This document shows, piece after piece, positions 23,934 to 35,234 of a stretch of 64,000 nucleotides of DNA. The notes beneath the pieces were generated by a model. That model ran no database searches. It was not told where the DNA came from and worked only from the letters and a program-made list of their open reading frames with translations. The stretch spans positions 7,323,260 to 7,387,259 of the forward strand of contig NC_033635.1 in the NCBI RefSeq assembly GCF_001540865.1, in the 5' to 3' direction. Every line of letters begins with the position of its first letter. The first letter of the stretch is position 1. The translations under genes and the position numbers were made by a program. This DNA is from Ananas comosus. Its lineage: Eukaryota > Streptophyta > Magnoliopsida > Poales > Bromeliaceae.

Positions 23934-24607
23934 ATAAAGAAAACATAAAAAGAATAATAGAAAATGGTTTAGTTGGACCTAGGAGACCCTAGGATAGCAA
24001 ACCATAGGAGATTAAGGTTCGTGAGAGACGAGGACTTGTGACTATTGGCGAAAGATAAATTGATTGGGTTGTGTCGTAAACCTCTAAAACGGATGTTAGG
24101 GGTAGATTCAAGGTGGTTTATTCTCAACCGAGGGTGTTCATGTTGGATGCATACAACATGAAACCGCGTAATGAGAATAGACGACCTTGCGTGACTTTCG
24201 CCCGATTTGAGTCGGTATTAAGTGTTTCGTGTTCGACCTAGAAGGTCGAGGATTAATAAGGTTGTCGCGTTTTAGGGAGTAATAGCACCGCGTAGGCGAT
24301 CTTCTTTTAGATCGGCACGGGATGGGCCAAGTGGTGTCCCTGGGCAATTTGAGGCGAGCGGAGACTTGGAACTTCGCAAGCTTTGGCGGCCTTCGTGACC
24401 TTCGAGAAATCAACAAAATCCTAGTCGTGTTAAACTACTTTTGGTCGAATTGACCAAAATGCGTTGAGAGAAGTTGTTGGACAAAGCCCAACTGAAATTC
24501 TGACAATGTTGGAAGGGTTGGAATTAGGTTCTAAAAGAGTTAGAATGGTTTCAGCATCGATCGGTGCGAGTTGGAATCGAAACAAGCTAAAACTACGTTC
24601 TGGAGGA

Positions 24608-24816
24608 AAGTGTACCGGTACATGTTGATGGTTGTACCGGTACAGCAAGCGGCCCGAGAAGAGCATTGCTCTCGGGTTGAGTTTTCGCAGAAGTGTACCG
24701 GTACGCCCCTGGTTTGTACTGGTACCCTTTGGTAAAATCCGAGGAGGTTGCTCTCGGGTTTGCCTCTGCACAGCTTTGTACCGGTACAAAAGCCCGTGTA
24801 CCGGTACACAATGGGT
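24608..24816. repeat. TGTACCGGTACA palindrome array inside the LARD-like element
   Basis: Six copies (one as TGTACTGGTACC) lie within 210 bp. Unlike the other arrays, this one is in the internal region and not in an LTR. Confidence 0.8.
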
Positions 24817-27040
24817 CTGACAGTAGGTTGAGATCTGCTGCAAATGAGAAACGTTGGGGGGTTTAAATGCAGTCGTGGCGGTTTGTATAAACCCCACACC
24901 TCTTCTTTCCTTGTTCACAGCAAGGAGTACCCCTTCAACTCCATGTTCTTTCTTCTCTCACTCTCCAGGAGCTTTTCTAAAAAGGAGGATTAGAGGAGGT
25001 TTGAGGATTAGGCCTTGTGGATAGAACAAGGCAGTGCAATTGTGCGAGGGGAGCGTGAGTCCAAATGCAAGGAAAAGGGAAATAGAACGGCCAACGAGTG
25101 GATTCGATGGTCCGTCGAGTTCTCAAGTGAGTGCAATGTGTTCGCGCTCGTGATTCCGAGTTCCGAGGACCTACTGTGTTCGGTCCTTAGTGAGATGTGT
25201 CGTATGTGGGTGTTTTCGTTACCCACAGTATTGCGAGCTGTGAGAGGGCAAGTGCTACAGGTGTGGGCAACCGGGCTGTGCGCGGGACGAGTGTCCGCAA
25301 GGTGACAGTCGGGGCCTAACACTGGCGACAGCTTATTTCTCTCTAGGATGGCCTGCAGGTGTGCCATCTGCGGCATGGTCGGGAGAGAGCGCGTTGAGGA
25401 TAATGCAACCTAAAGGTTCGTGGCGAGCGCCGGGTGGCCGTAGATACGCGAACCAGGTTGAGGACCCTGCTGCTGACGACGTCGTTGCAGGTATGAGTTA
25501 TTGATGCAAGCATATGTTTTGCATAACGTGAAGTCCATGCATTGCATGCAATGGTTATGTAGTTAATTACTATTGCCGTGCATGAGCATAGTGAAGACCG
25601 AGTGGACGGGTGAGTATAAATACCCGGGCATGCTCGTGTTGTGAGGGTGTAGTACCTGCCAGTATAGGTATAGAGTCAGATGGCACTAGCGAAGTGCTAG
25701 AAGTAATCTATGGCGAAAAGTGAGACTCGCGGTAAAGATAGAAGTGGCGAATCGACTCTCAGAGCAACTTAATTAGTAGATTGCGAGAGTTGAGCCGTGA
25801 TATTTAAGGACACCAGAGTAATCCGGGAATTTCGGATGTCATTTCGGTAGGTCGAACGGTGAAAGTAGAATCACTGTTGAGGAAATAGTTGGTTAGTAAA
25901 CAAGTGCAAGCACATAGGCCTAGTAGTACCTCAATGTGAGGTAGGAGGGTCGTGCTTGTGTAGTCGGCGTGCATAGGCAAGAATTGCCTAACACTGGACT
26001 TAGTGTGGAACGCTATAGAGGCGTATGACGTTCGAGTATAGATACTCGTGGAGTGCGGATATGGTTCAGTCGGGCGAGTGAGTTGGCAGTAGCACTTGAG
26101 CATTGTTAGGTGTGAAGCGTGCCATGGATCACTCGTGGGACTGGTGACTCGCATTAGGTGTATAGTAGCCGGTAGTGGTACGTGTGACTCGGTAGAACAT
26201 GTCGTGCGATTGATAGAATACCAAGAGTACGAGTGTGACCCAACCCGGGGATCTGTAACGGTTTGGGATCTTAGTTGCTCCTGGTTGGAGTGTGTGCGAA
26301 TTCCCAAGTGAGAATTTCGCTCGATCATGAGTGGGTCTGCATTTGCGAGCGAGAGACGCTGCGTATTGAGACAGGTTTAGGCGGTAGGCCCACGTAGGAT
26401 TGGTGGCCTATGGTCCACCTGTGGAGACCGAAGAAAGCGATTTGGCAAATAGCCTTATCGAGGAGTTTGACTCGAATTCACGAACGAAGCGTTCGTGTGA
26501 GCTCGTTGCGAAAATAGTTCGATGTTGACCGTGGCATATGGTGTCAGAAGATGAAGTGCTCTTGGTGAAACCTTGAGCTAGTAGTAAGCTACGTGGAGTT
26601 GGAGGATTGGAATTAGGGATGTGCTAAGATGGGCCATCTCGCGTTAAAGTCAAGGGTTAGTGCGAAATTAGAGCACTCACGACGGAGCGATGCATCGGTG
26701 ATATTGCTTCTAAGCAATGTCGGTGATCGAATCGGAATGTATTCCCTGAAGGGAAGGCCAGTGCAAAGAAGAGTTCTTTGTGTGCCGAATGGCGAGTGAT
26801 GTTGTAGTGCGTAGAGTCGTCGAGTACTGATTTGCTCTGCCACCGTGACTTGCAAGACCCGTGATGCACTTCTGCATCACAGTTTGCAAATGAGTTTAGG
26901 ATTAAACCCATGTCCTTTAATATGAGCCGCTTCTGTAACCACGATAGTATGAAGCCGCTCTGTAGTGGGAGAATGAGTTGGTACCCTCAATTGCTCGCGG
27001 AGCTGAATTGGGGCATGGTTTGAATTTCGCGGACGAAATT

Positions 27041-27058
27041 CTTTTAAGGGGTGGAGAA
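27041..27058 (+). promoter_or_regulatory. Polypurine tract
   Basis: A purine-rich run directly before the 3' LTR start TGTAACATACC, the site for priming plus-strand DNA. Confidence 0.8.
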
Positions 27059-30000
27059 TGTAACATACCAGATTTTGGTATAAAAAAAATAAAAAATAAA
27101 AATAGTGTGAGAAACTATTTTCATTGGATTTAGAGAAGTAAACAATAAGTCAGAAATGACTTGTGCTGAAATCGGAATGAAAACAGAAGATCTAGAATTT
27201 TTTGTTGGAAACGAGACAGATAAATTAGCAGAAAATGCACAGTCTTAGAAAATTATGAAAATTGGAGGATAAGTCAGAAATATTTTTATGAGGCTAGATT
27301 TAAAGTTTCATATTTTTCTGATACCCGTAGAGTGAGAAATAAAATTCGAGAGTTATCTGATAAAGATTACAGTTCGGCACAGTTTTCGGTGACCAAATGG
27401 GGTCGAAACTGAAAACTTAAGATATATTCTTACTCAGTACGTTAAACCGAGCTTGCCTGTCAAATTTGAGCCCAAACGGACATTCAGAAGGGCTCAAACT
27501 GTTCCGAACTGCTAAAACTGCCTGGAGTGAATAGTTGAGGGGTAAAATGGTAAAAAGGGGCTTAAACCCTTTTCTTCTTCTTCCTCCCAGCCGTGGCAGC
27601 CACAAGACACGCACACACACACGCGCATGGAGGGAGAGAGAGAAACTGTCCTTTCTCTCTCTAAGTCTCTCCCAAAATGGATGGATTTGGTGGAGATTGA
27701 AGCTAGGAGAAGGATCGTCTTCATCTTCTTCATCTTCTCCATGGTTTGGAGCTAGTTTTGAGGTGAGCTTCTTGAGCCCTTTAATGGTATCTCCTTATAG
27801 TTTGGATTTTAAGCTTTAAGAATGGATTTAGAGCTATTCTAGCATGCTAAAGAGAAGATTGTTGTCTAAATCATCGATCAATTTAGAGATTTCTTGCCTA
27901 GTTGCAACCTAGGGCTCCAAAATGTAATTTTTGCTAATAGATGGGTTTGATCTATTTTGACCCTATGTAAACCTAATTGCTAGGTAAACGAATGCGTTGG
28001 CGAAGACGGTTCGGCGATTCGTCGAGCCGTTGCGAAGTTATTAAAGAAACGGACGTTTAGGCTTCGTTTCCGCCTGGAGGGCTGAGGCGACATCGTAATC
28101 CCATGAAAACGGATTTGAAGCATCGTGGCACATAACCGAAGACTTTTAATTTCCGGATCGTGAATTGGAGGCCGTTCGGATGGTCGCGCGAGAGATCGGG
28201 CCAAACCGGGTGCCGGGTGCCGGGTGCCGTGGGAGGCCGAGTGCAAGTGTCGACAAGCAATCGGAATGCGAAATGAGGTGGGTTGTGCTCACCGAAGCGA
28301 CTAGGTTGCCTATATGTATAAGTGTAATGGTTTTCCTATTTGATGCATATAGTCGATGTTACTTACTGTTGAGATAACATGCATAATGACATATATTGTG
28401 TTAATTGCTAGATGAATGCATGAGTTAATTGTTACGTGAATGCATGAAAATAATGTTATAGTAATATGTTAGAGATAATATGCATGTTGATAAATTATGG
28501 AACATGTTGGATGGCATATGAATGGTTGGCATATATATGTAGACATATTGTGGAATATGATGAATGAGTGCATGTTGATTTATTGTAGAATATACTAGAT
28601 GAATGTATATTGACATATTGTGGATTATGTTAAATGACACATGCATGTTGAACTTGGGTCGATAAACTCTAGGTGAATTAGAGAACTCGACATTGGAAAA
28701 CAATGACATATGAACTATGATATGTGACGTGGACAATCTATATATATTAGATCGAGTGGCATATGATTAGTATAGTGGAAACACTTATGGCATGTTGAAC
28801 ACTTAGAAAACAAGTGTGGCATGAGTCCAAGAATATAGTAGTGTATATGACACAAGTGATAGTAAAGAATGCAAAGAAAAGAATGATGGAAATATTATGA
28901 CATTTCAACCCTAGAGTTAGGGTCATTTGAGCATAGTCTTCCTAAAGTTAAGGAATGGATTGAACTTGACATCCTCAAGATTTTGGATTTGATCATTGAT
29001 CATACTCACCTTTAGTCCTTGCTCGAGGTTGTGGTAGCTCCCCCTCGGGCGATGTGCTCCGGAGTCGACATCACTGGGTTGTAGCGGTTATCTCCCCAGA
29101 GGACGGTCCCACCGGGTTGTAGCGGGTATCTCCCCGGTTAATGGGATTTTGGGTTGGTGAGTTTGTTGAGGGCGAAACCTTCGGGTTAGCCAAGTGATTG
29201 GGTAATAAACTTATGAGCTATAGTGATGTCCTAGTTGAGGGGATTTAAGGCCGAGGTGCAAGTGAGACGTCCTTCGCCTCGGGCCTGGCTTTGTGCGGTA
29301 CTCCGCAGACGATTGACTCAAGACCGAGTCGGGCGGTTAGCTTTGTAAAGATAGATGAAACTTTATGATTAAAATGGTAAATGACAGAAAACCTTAAATG
29401 TCAATTGGATGAAAGTAGTAATCGATTGAATTACTAGTTGATTGTATAGTTGTATTATCGCATGATTTTCATATTGCATAGTTGTGAGGCATGACATGTA
29501 TTTCAATTATCGCATATATATATATTTGTCGGATATTTGTTGGACTAACATGTTGCAGTGCCTCCCTTGGACCTATTGGTCGAGCTCTTCCCTTGGGTGG
29601 CCGTACCCACTGGGAACCATGGAGTTGGTTCTCACCCCACGTTGTTTTGGGGTGTTACAGGTATACACGTGAGCGGCGCGGCGGCGCGAGGCGAGGGCGT
29701 AGCTCCGTAGTTAGCGCCCTACCACCGAGACCGGAGATAGCGGTACCCTGAGTCGGCCTTTACTTAGGGATGTAAGGAAATGAAAGGAATCAAGTTGTAA
29801 TAATTTGTAATAAAAGCATGATTGTATTTGGAAGTTAAATGTATTATGTAATTGAGATGTAAAATGTATCTATATAATGTGAATGCTTGTAATAGCAAGT
29901 AGATTATGTTTTTGATACTTCCTTATGCAATCTTTGATTGAAATGTGTTCCTGGTTGGAACTTTGTACATTGTATTGATTGCGACGCCTTGAATGTACAG

Positions 30001-30096
30001 GGGAGACTCTGTCCGCGGTACCGGAAAAACCCTGTCCATTCGGCGGTCTGTCGGCGTGCCCGAAACCGGCCAAATAGGCGGGCTCGGGGCGTGACA
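27059..30096 (+). mobile_element. 3' LTR (3038 bp) of the LARD-like element
   Basis: This complete LTR runs from TGTAACATACC to GGGGCGTGACA and serves as reference for the family. It holds AATAGTGTGAGAAACTATTT near the start, a CT-rich leader near 27600-27680, a GGTGGGTTGTGCTCACC block near 28278 and the conserved CCCACTGGGAACC block near 29608. Confidence 0.9.
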
Positions 30097-30560
30097 CGAA
30101 CCCACTGGGAACTTTGTTTAGTTCTCAAACCCTGTTTTGCAGAGCCTAATACGAGCGCGTGCGTCGAGGATCACGGCAAGGGTATCGCGCCCTAGATAGA
30201 GTGGACCATCGGCATTAGCTCACTACCATCGAGTATAAAAGGAAAGAATGAATGTAAAAACCTTTTTGGAAAGAGAATGTGATATATATGTTAGATGTTA
30301 GTTTGTATGTTAAATGAGAGGTTTTGTAATAAGCTAAAGAATGTAAGTTGTTAAACACACTATGTGGAAATGTTCTAGTAAGTAGCTTACTTTCTCTCGT
30401 ATCTTGATATGCCTCTCGCAAATGTTGAATGCTAATATCTCTTGTTTAGATATGTATGCATAGACTTTGTTACGCTTCGGGCGGGCAGGGGAAACTCTGT
30501 CTGTTCTGCAGGTCTGTTTCGGACCCGAACTGTCCAAATTGGCGGTGACGGGTCGTGACA
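30097..30560 (+). mobile_element. 3' terminal segment of the outer solo LTR
   Basis: It resumes at CGAACCCACTGGGAAC, the block found inside other LTRs (for example 14563), showing that the LARD-like element sits inside an older LTR. It ends GTCGTGACA. Confidence 0.82.
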
Positions 30561-30572
30561 TGGTGGTCGATT

Positions 30573-31225
30573 GAAGTTTTGGGTTTAGTTTAACAACTTT
30601 TCGGTCGTTTGAATTTGAGTTTAGTTTAACGACGTTTCGGTCGTTTGAATTTAGGTTTAGTTTAACGACGTTTCGGTCGTTTGAATTTGGGTTTAGTTTA
30701 GCGACGTTTCGGTCGTTTGAATTTGGGTTTAGTTTAGCGACGTTTCGGTCGCTTGAATTTGGGTTTAGTTTAGCGACATTTCGGTCGTTTGATTTTGGGT
30801 TTAGTTTAGCGACGTTTCGGTCGTTTGGATTCGGGTTTAGTTTAACGACGTTTCGGCCGTTTGAATTTCGGTTTAGTTTAGAGACGTTTCGGTTGTTTGG
30901 ATTTGGGTTTAGTTTAGCGACGTTTTGGTCGTTTGGATTTGGGTTTAGTTTAACGACGTTTCGGTCGTTGGGTTTAGTTTAACACATTTCGGTCGTCTGA
31001 ATTTGGGTTTAGTTTAATGACGTTTCGGTCGTTTGAATTCGGGTTTAGTTTAACGACGTTTCGGTCGTTTGAATTCGGGTTTAGTTTAACGACGTTTCGG
31101 TCGTTTGAATTTGGGTTTAGTTTAGCGACTTTTCGGTCGTTTGAATTTGGGTTTAGTTTAACGACTTTTCGGTCGTTTGAATTTGGGTTTAGTTTAGCGA
31201 CTTTTCGGTCGATTGAAATCGAGAT
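30573..31225. repeat. 36-bp minisatellite, about 18 copies
   Basis: The unit is TTTAGTTTAACGACGTTTCG plus GTCGTTTGAATTTGGG. I count 18 copies, with one (near 30970) about 9 bp shorter. Because 36 is a multiple of three, it gives frames with 12-residue repeats (DRKVVKLNPNSN on the minus strand), which I do not take as coding. Confidence 0.92.
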
Positions 31226-31244
31226 GTTCATGAAACCGATTCAT

Positions 31245-31570
31245 GAAATTAATTCATGCTAGGAGCCCGTTTGTAAAGTCCATTAAATTTATGACAAGGA
31301 GGGCCCATGAAATTAATTTATAGAATTAATTCATGATAGGGGGCCTATTTGGCAAACCCATGAAATTAATTTGTCAAATTAATTCATGATAGGAGGTCCA
31401 TTTGGAAAGTCTATAAAACTAATTCATGATAAGGGGGCCTATTTTGCAAACCATGAAATTAATTCGTAGAATTAATTTATGATAAGGGGTCATTTGGAAA
31501 GCTCAGGAAATTAATTCATAGAATTAATTTATAATAAAGAGCCCATTTGGAAAGCCCATGAATTCGGTTT
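31245..31570. repeat. Imperfect tandem repeat of about 55-75 bp, six copies
   Basis: Each copy holds AATTAATTCATGATAGGGGG followed by CC(T/A)ATTTGG(A/C)AA and CATGAAATTAATT. Confidence 0.75.
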
Positions 31571-31960
31571 GGGTTGGAGGTATTTGGATGACATAGGTTT
31601 GGTAGATTTGGTTGGGTTTTATTTATGAACTTTGGATTTTGGATCTTTGAGTTTTGGATCTTTATTTGTGGATTTTGGATTTTTGGGATTTTGTTTGTGG
31701 GCTGAGATAGATCTTGGATTTTATATGTTCAGGGCCCAACTCTGCATGTGGGCTGAGACGGGTTACGGGCTTTAATATTCTGGGCTCGAATCTGTATGTG
31801 GGCTGGGTTTTTTATTGATTTTGAATCCAAATCTGCGTATGGGCTGGATTTCGGGCTCTACAGGTTGTGGACTCGAATTTGCATGTGGGGTTGGTGCCTC
31901 TCTTTTTTTATTGCTTATAAAGTTTATTCGTGTAACCCATAAATAAATAGCTCAAATTCA
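31571..31960. repeat. Diverged tandem repeat with ATGTGGGCTG motif
   Basis: Four blocks (about 31697, 31746, 31796, 31840) share (T/C)(A/G)TGTGGGCTG(A/G) followed by GGGCTC(G/T)A and TCTG spacers, roughly 50-60 bp apart. The start is a TTTTGGAT-rich stretch. Confidence 0.5.
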
Positions 31961-31964
31961 TTTC

Positions 31965-32329
31965 ATCAACAATTTTTTTTGGTTCCATTTTTTTTGTTCT
32001 TTCTTTTTTTTTTTTTAACTGAGAGAAGGAACAACTTTTTTTTTGCATTTGTTCTTTTCTTTCATTTTCTTTTCTTTTTTTTCTCTTTTTTTTGTGTGGA
32101 CTGTCAGAGAGAGAGAGAGATACAACTCCCTCTCTCTTTGTCTGTGTGTGTACGAAATTGAGACAGAGAGAGAGAGGGGGTACCTCTCCCTTTTCTTTTT
32201 TTTTTTTGCTGATTGTGAGAGAAAGGAAACCCAACTCCTTTTTTTTTTCTTTTCTTTTTTTTTTTCTTCTTTTCTTTCTTTTTCCTTTTTTTTTGCTGAC
32301 TGTGAGAGAGAGAGAGAGGGAAAACCCAA

Positions 32330-32365
<36 letters not shown>

Positions 32366-32560
32366 GTGCGTACGAAACCGAGGGAGAGAGAGTAGTACCC
32401 AACAACTCCTTTTTTTTTTTCTTTCTTTTCTTTCTTTTCTTTTCTTTTTTATTCTTTCTTTCTTCTTTTTTTCTTTTGTGTTGACTGCCAGATAGAGAGA
32501 AGTCCAACTTTTTTTTCTTTTTCTTCTTTTTTTGTTTGTTTGTTTGTTTGTTTTTTTTTA
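31965..32560. repeat. Pyrimidine-rich block with (GA)n/(CT)n and T-run repeats
   Basis: Units of about 120-130 bp contain T-rich runs, GACTGTGAGAGAGAGAG, CCAACTC(T/C)n and GTGTGCGTACGAAA; the last recurs at about 32147 and 32365. Long frames of F/L/S or K/E/R here are low-complexity shadows. Confidence 0.7.
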
Positions 32561-32727
32561 TTATTTGTCCAAATATACGAAATTTCGTATCTCATTTTTT
32601 TTATACGAAATTTATCACGTCGAGCAATACGATCAAATCGAACGAAGATGATGAATCAAAACAGAACCCGTCCATTTTTAATTATCATTCTTATTGTTAT
32701 TATTTTTTGTCGCGTTTTGTTCAAGTA

Positions 32728-33200
32728 CGCGGAGTTTAATCGTGTCGAGCCTATCACGAAGATGGCCGCTCGATTAATTCTTTTGACCATGTCGAACCTA
32801 TCGCGAAGATGGCCGCACGGTTTACGTATCGAAATAAACAGAGCTCGATCACCCATTTTGACCATGTCGAGCCTATCGTGAGATAGCCGCACGATTTATT
32901 CAGTTAAAATATCCGGTTCGATCAATCATTTTGACCATGTCGAGCCTATCACGAAGATGGCCGCACGTTTAGAGATTAGCGATGCGCTACGATAGAAGCG
33001 ACGATTTAAATGTCAATTTGATCGGTTCAAAACCTATCACGAAGCAATGGTCGGCGGTTCGCAATCTGACAAAAAAAAACTCACGGTTTTAGAGATTAGC
33101 GATGCATATACGCGAGGAAGCGACGATTTAAATGTCAAATTTGATCGGTTCAAAACCTATCACGAAAATGGTCGGGTGATCAAATTGACAAAAAAACAGA
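32728..33200. repeat. Tandem repeats: TCGAGCCTATCACGAAGATGG motif and a 118-bp duplication
   Basis: Four copies of TGTCGAGCCTATC(A/G)CGAAG lie at about 32732, 32790, 32865 and 32938. These are followed by two copies of a 118-bp unit starting TTTAGAGATTAGCGATGC (32971 and 33089). Confidence 0.75.
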
Positions 33201-33361
33201 CTTACGCTAATGCGTATGCATGCATATCTCCTACTGTTATTAGAAGTCGTTGTGATTGTCGTTGTCGAAGTCGTAGCCGAATTCAAGAGCCAGAGTCTTT
33301 TTTTATTCTTCTTTTTTTTTGTGCTTTGTACGGAAGAGGAGGGTGCACATGCACCCCCACT

Positions 33362-33955
33362 GCAGCGAGAGAGAGAGAGTGAGAGAGGAGACGAGGAGAG
33401 AGGAGAGTATAAAAACTCTTTTTTTTTTTGTTTCTCACCTTTTTTTCTTTCTTCTTCTTTCTTCTTTTCTTCTTTTTTTTTTTTTTTTTTTTTTGCTTTG
33501 GTTCTCTTCGGATCTCTCCCTTTCTTCCTTCCTCTAAAAAAATTCTCTCTCTAGACTCCTCTTTCGAAATTTGGATCTTTATATAGGATTCAAAGAATGA
33601 TTCCCATTTGGGAATAATTTAAATCAATTTATTGAGGAAACAAACCTCAATCAACTAATTATATCTCTTTTGTTTTATTTTTGAATACTTTCCTCCTTTT
33701 TTTTTTCCTTTAAATCTCTCCTTCTATATTTTCAATTTGAATTTTGAACTTTTTTTTTTTTTATCTCAAACAAAGTGCCCCCCACCTTTTGCTGTGAGTG
33801 TTTTTTGTGAGCAGAAAAAGGTGAAAACTCTTTTTATGTTCTCTCTTCCCTTTTTTTTTGTGTGGAAGAAAGTTAGTTTGTCGATATCTGTTTGCACATT
33901 GAACTTCGCATGCTGAATCAGTATATTTTTTATTGGTGCAAAAAGTAAAGAATTT
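33362..33955. other. Low-complexity GA/T-rich sequence without genes
   Basis: A GAGAGAG stretch (33366-33400), T-runs (33419-33495 and 33750-33762) and AT-rich filler. Nothing else is seen. Confidence 0.6.
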
Positions 33956-34290
33956 TGCTGAGTTTGTTTGACCTCCAGAAGCAATTCTGTACATTGAGAT
34001 TGCTGCGCATAGTCGACCCCGAAGGGATGAGTTAGCGTTCCATCGTCAGCTGAAAAGGAAAAATGAATTTTCTTGGATTTGTTTGGCCTCTGGAGGCAAC
34101 TTGGTGCATCGAGATTACTACACATGACCGACTCCAAAGGGTGAGTCTACATTCCATCATCGGTAGGGGAAACAAAGAATATTGTTGAGTTTATTTGGCC
34201 TCCGGAAGCAACTCAGTATATCGAGATTGCTGCGCATAACCGACCCCAAAGGGTGAGTTAGCATTCCATCGTCGGCGGAAAAATGTGTGG
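33955..34290. repeat. 112-115-bp tandem repeat, three copies, beside Ogre-like pol
   Basis: Copies with GAGATT(G/A)CT(G/A)C(G/A)CAT at 33996, 34111 and 34223 each include TTTGGCCTC, GAAGCAACT and CCAAAGGGTGAGT. The array lies in what would be the 3' untranslated region of the minus-strand element. Confidence 0.85.
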
Positions 34291-34451
34291 ATTTTAGGTT
34301 TATTGGAAACTAGCGCCCGTGAGGGATTTCGCTAGAAACCTTTCCCCTAACTTTTGCCTGTGAGCCAAGTGCAGGTTTTCTCATAGCGGGAATTCTATTT
34401 TTGCCCGTGAAATTTATTCACAGCCGGATTTTATTTATTTATTTATTTATT

Positions 34452-35230
34452 TTATGGATAGTATTTCTTCAAAAATCATTCGTTGATCGGTGGCATCGGT
34501 CTTTCTCCTTTTGCGTCGATTAATTGGTAGGCTCCTCCCTCATATGCTTTTTCTATAACATAGGGACCTTCCTAATTTGGATCGAATTTGCCCCCGGCAT
34601 GTTTGTTTATAATTATAGGCCGTCGGTGAACTAGTACCAAATCTCCTGCATGAAAAGTGCGGACACGTGCTAGTTTATTGTAAGCCCTTGACATTTTAAG
34701 ACTGATAAAGCTCTAGGTTTTGTTGCGCAGCCAACCATACCTCGTCCAGGGAGTCCAGTTCATCAAGTCTCAAGAAGATATTTTCTTCATCTATCATTTC
34801 GTGTTGAATCGCCATCCTTAGCGATGGTAGCTCTACTTCCAAAGGAAGGACAGCTTCTGTTCCGAAGACCAAAGAATAAGGCGTGGCTTGAGTAGGAGTT
34901 TTAAAGGTCGTTCGGTAAGCCCAGAGCGCATCTGAAATCTTGTCGTGCCATTCCCTCTTATTTTTACCAATAATTTTCTTCAGAAGTTTAACCAGTGTTT
35001 TATTGAAAGCTTCAGCCAAACCATTAGCTCTTGGATTATAGATTGACGAGTATCGCCAGTCAATTTTATGGTGGGAGGCAAATCTGCTGACCTTAAAACT
35101 TTTGAAGGCTGAGCCATTGTCAGAGATAATTCGACGAGGAACTTTGAAGCGGTTCAAAATATTTTCTCTAAAAAAATTTGTGACATTATCCGTGTAGAAT
35201 ACCGAACTTCTAAAATTATGAAGTTACGGT
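34452..35230 (-). pseudogene. Ogre-like integrase, core and C-terminal part
   Basis: The minus frame 35157-34696 holds the core with IISDNGSAF (second catalytic Asp) and NPRANGLAEAFNKTL (catalytic Glu), then ALWAYRTTFKTPTQATPYSL. The C-terminal part reaches KKYYP at about 34455 but is crossed by stops near 34695, 34575 and 34475. The first catalytic Asp is not seen and would lie in the part lost around the inserted LTR. Confidence 0.85.
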
Positions 35231-35234
35231 GGGA

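Larger units (their letters stand above)
23168..30096 (+). mobile_element. Large coding-free LTR retrotransposon (LARD-like) of the Tekay-like family
   Basis: The 5' LTR remnant is 23168-23914, the internal region 23915-27058 and the 3' LTR 27059-30096 (3038 bp). The LTR end GGGGCGTGACA is followed by GATAAGA and TGGTATCAGAGC, a primer site for initiator tRNA-Met. CTTTTAAGGGGTGGAGAA precedes the 3' LTR as polypurine tract, a form usual in Tekay/Del chromoviruses. The 3.1-kb internal part has no gag or pol similarity, so the element must have depended on a relative. The right flank CGAAC is the likely duplication; the left copy is in the gap. Confidence 0.88.
15692..30560 (+). mobile_element. 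Outer solo LTR, split by three nested insertions, TSD TGGTG
   Basis: The LTR starts TGTAGTGTATCGG at 15692 and ends GGTCGTGACA at 30560. The five bases before it (15687-15691) and after it (30561-30565) are both TGGTG, a clean target duplication 14.9 kb apart. Own segments are 15692-16166, 18694-19360, 22018-22274 and 30097-30560; the rest is inserted. Colinear matches with 27059-30096 support the order. No primer site follows the end, so the copy is a solo LTR. Confidence 0.85.

Noticed and set aside
30573..31225. A CRISPR-like regular repeat
   Set aside because: The 36-bp units are directly tandem without unique spacers, and the genome is a plant.
30573..31262. Frames with a 12-residue repeat (minus 31231-30974, plus 31017-31262)
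   Set aside because: Minisatellite with unit divisible by three; open on both strands, no start context or domain.
31908..32507. Long Lys/Glu/Arg-rich minus frame of 199 residues and Phe/Leu/Ser-rich plus frames
   Set aside because: Low-complexity T-run and (GA)n translations in a tandem-repeat region.
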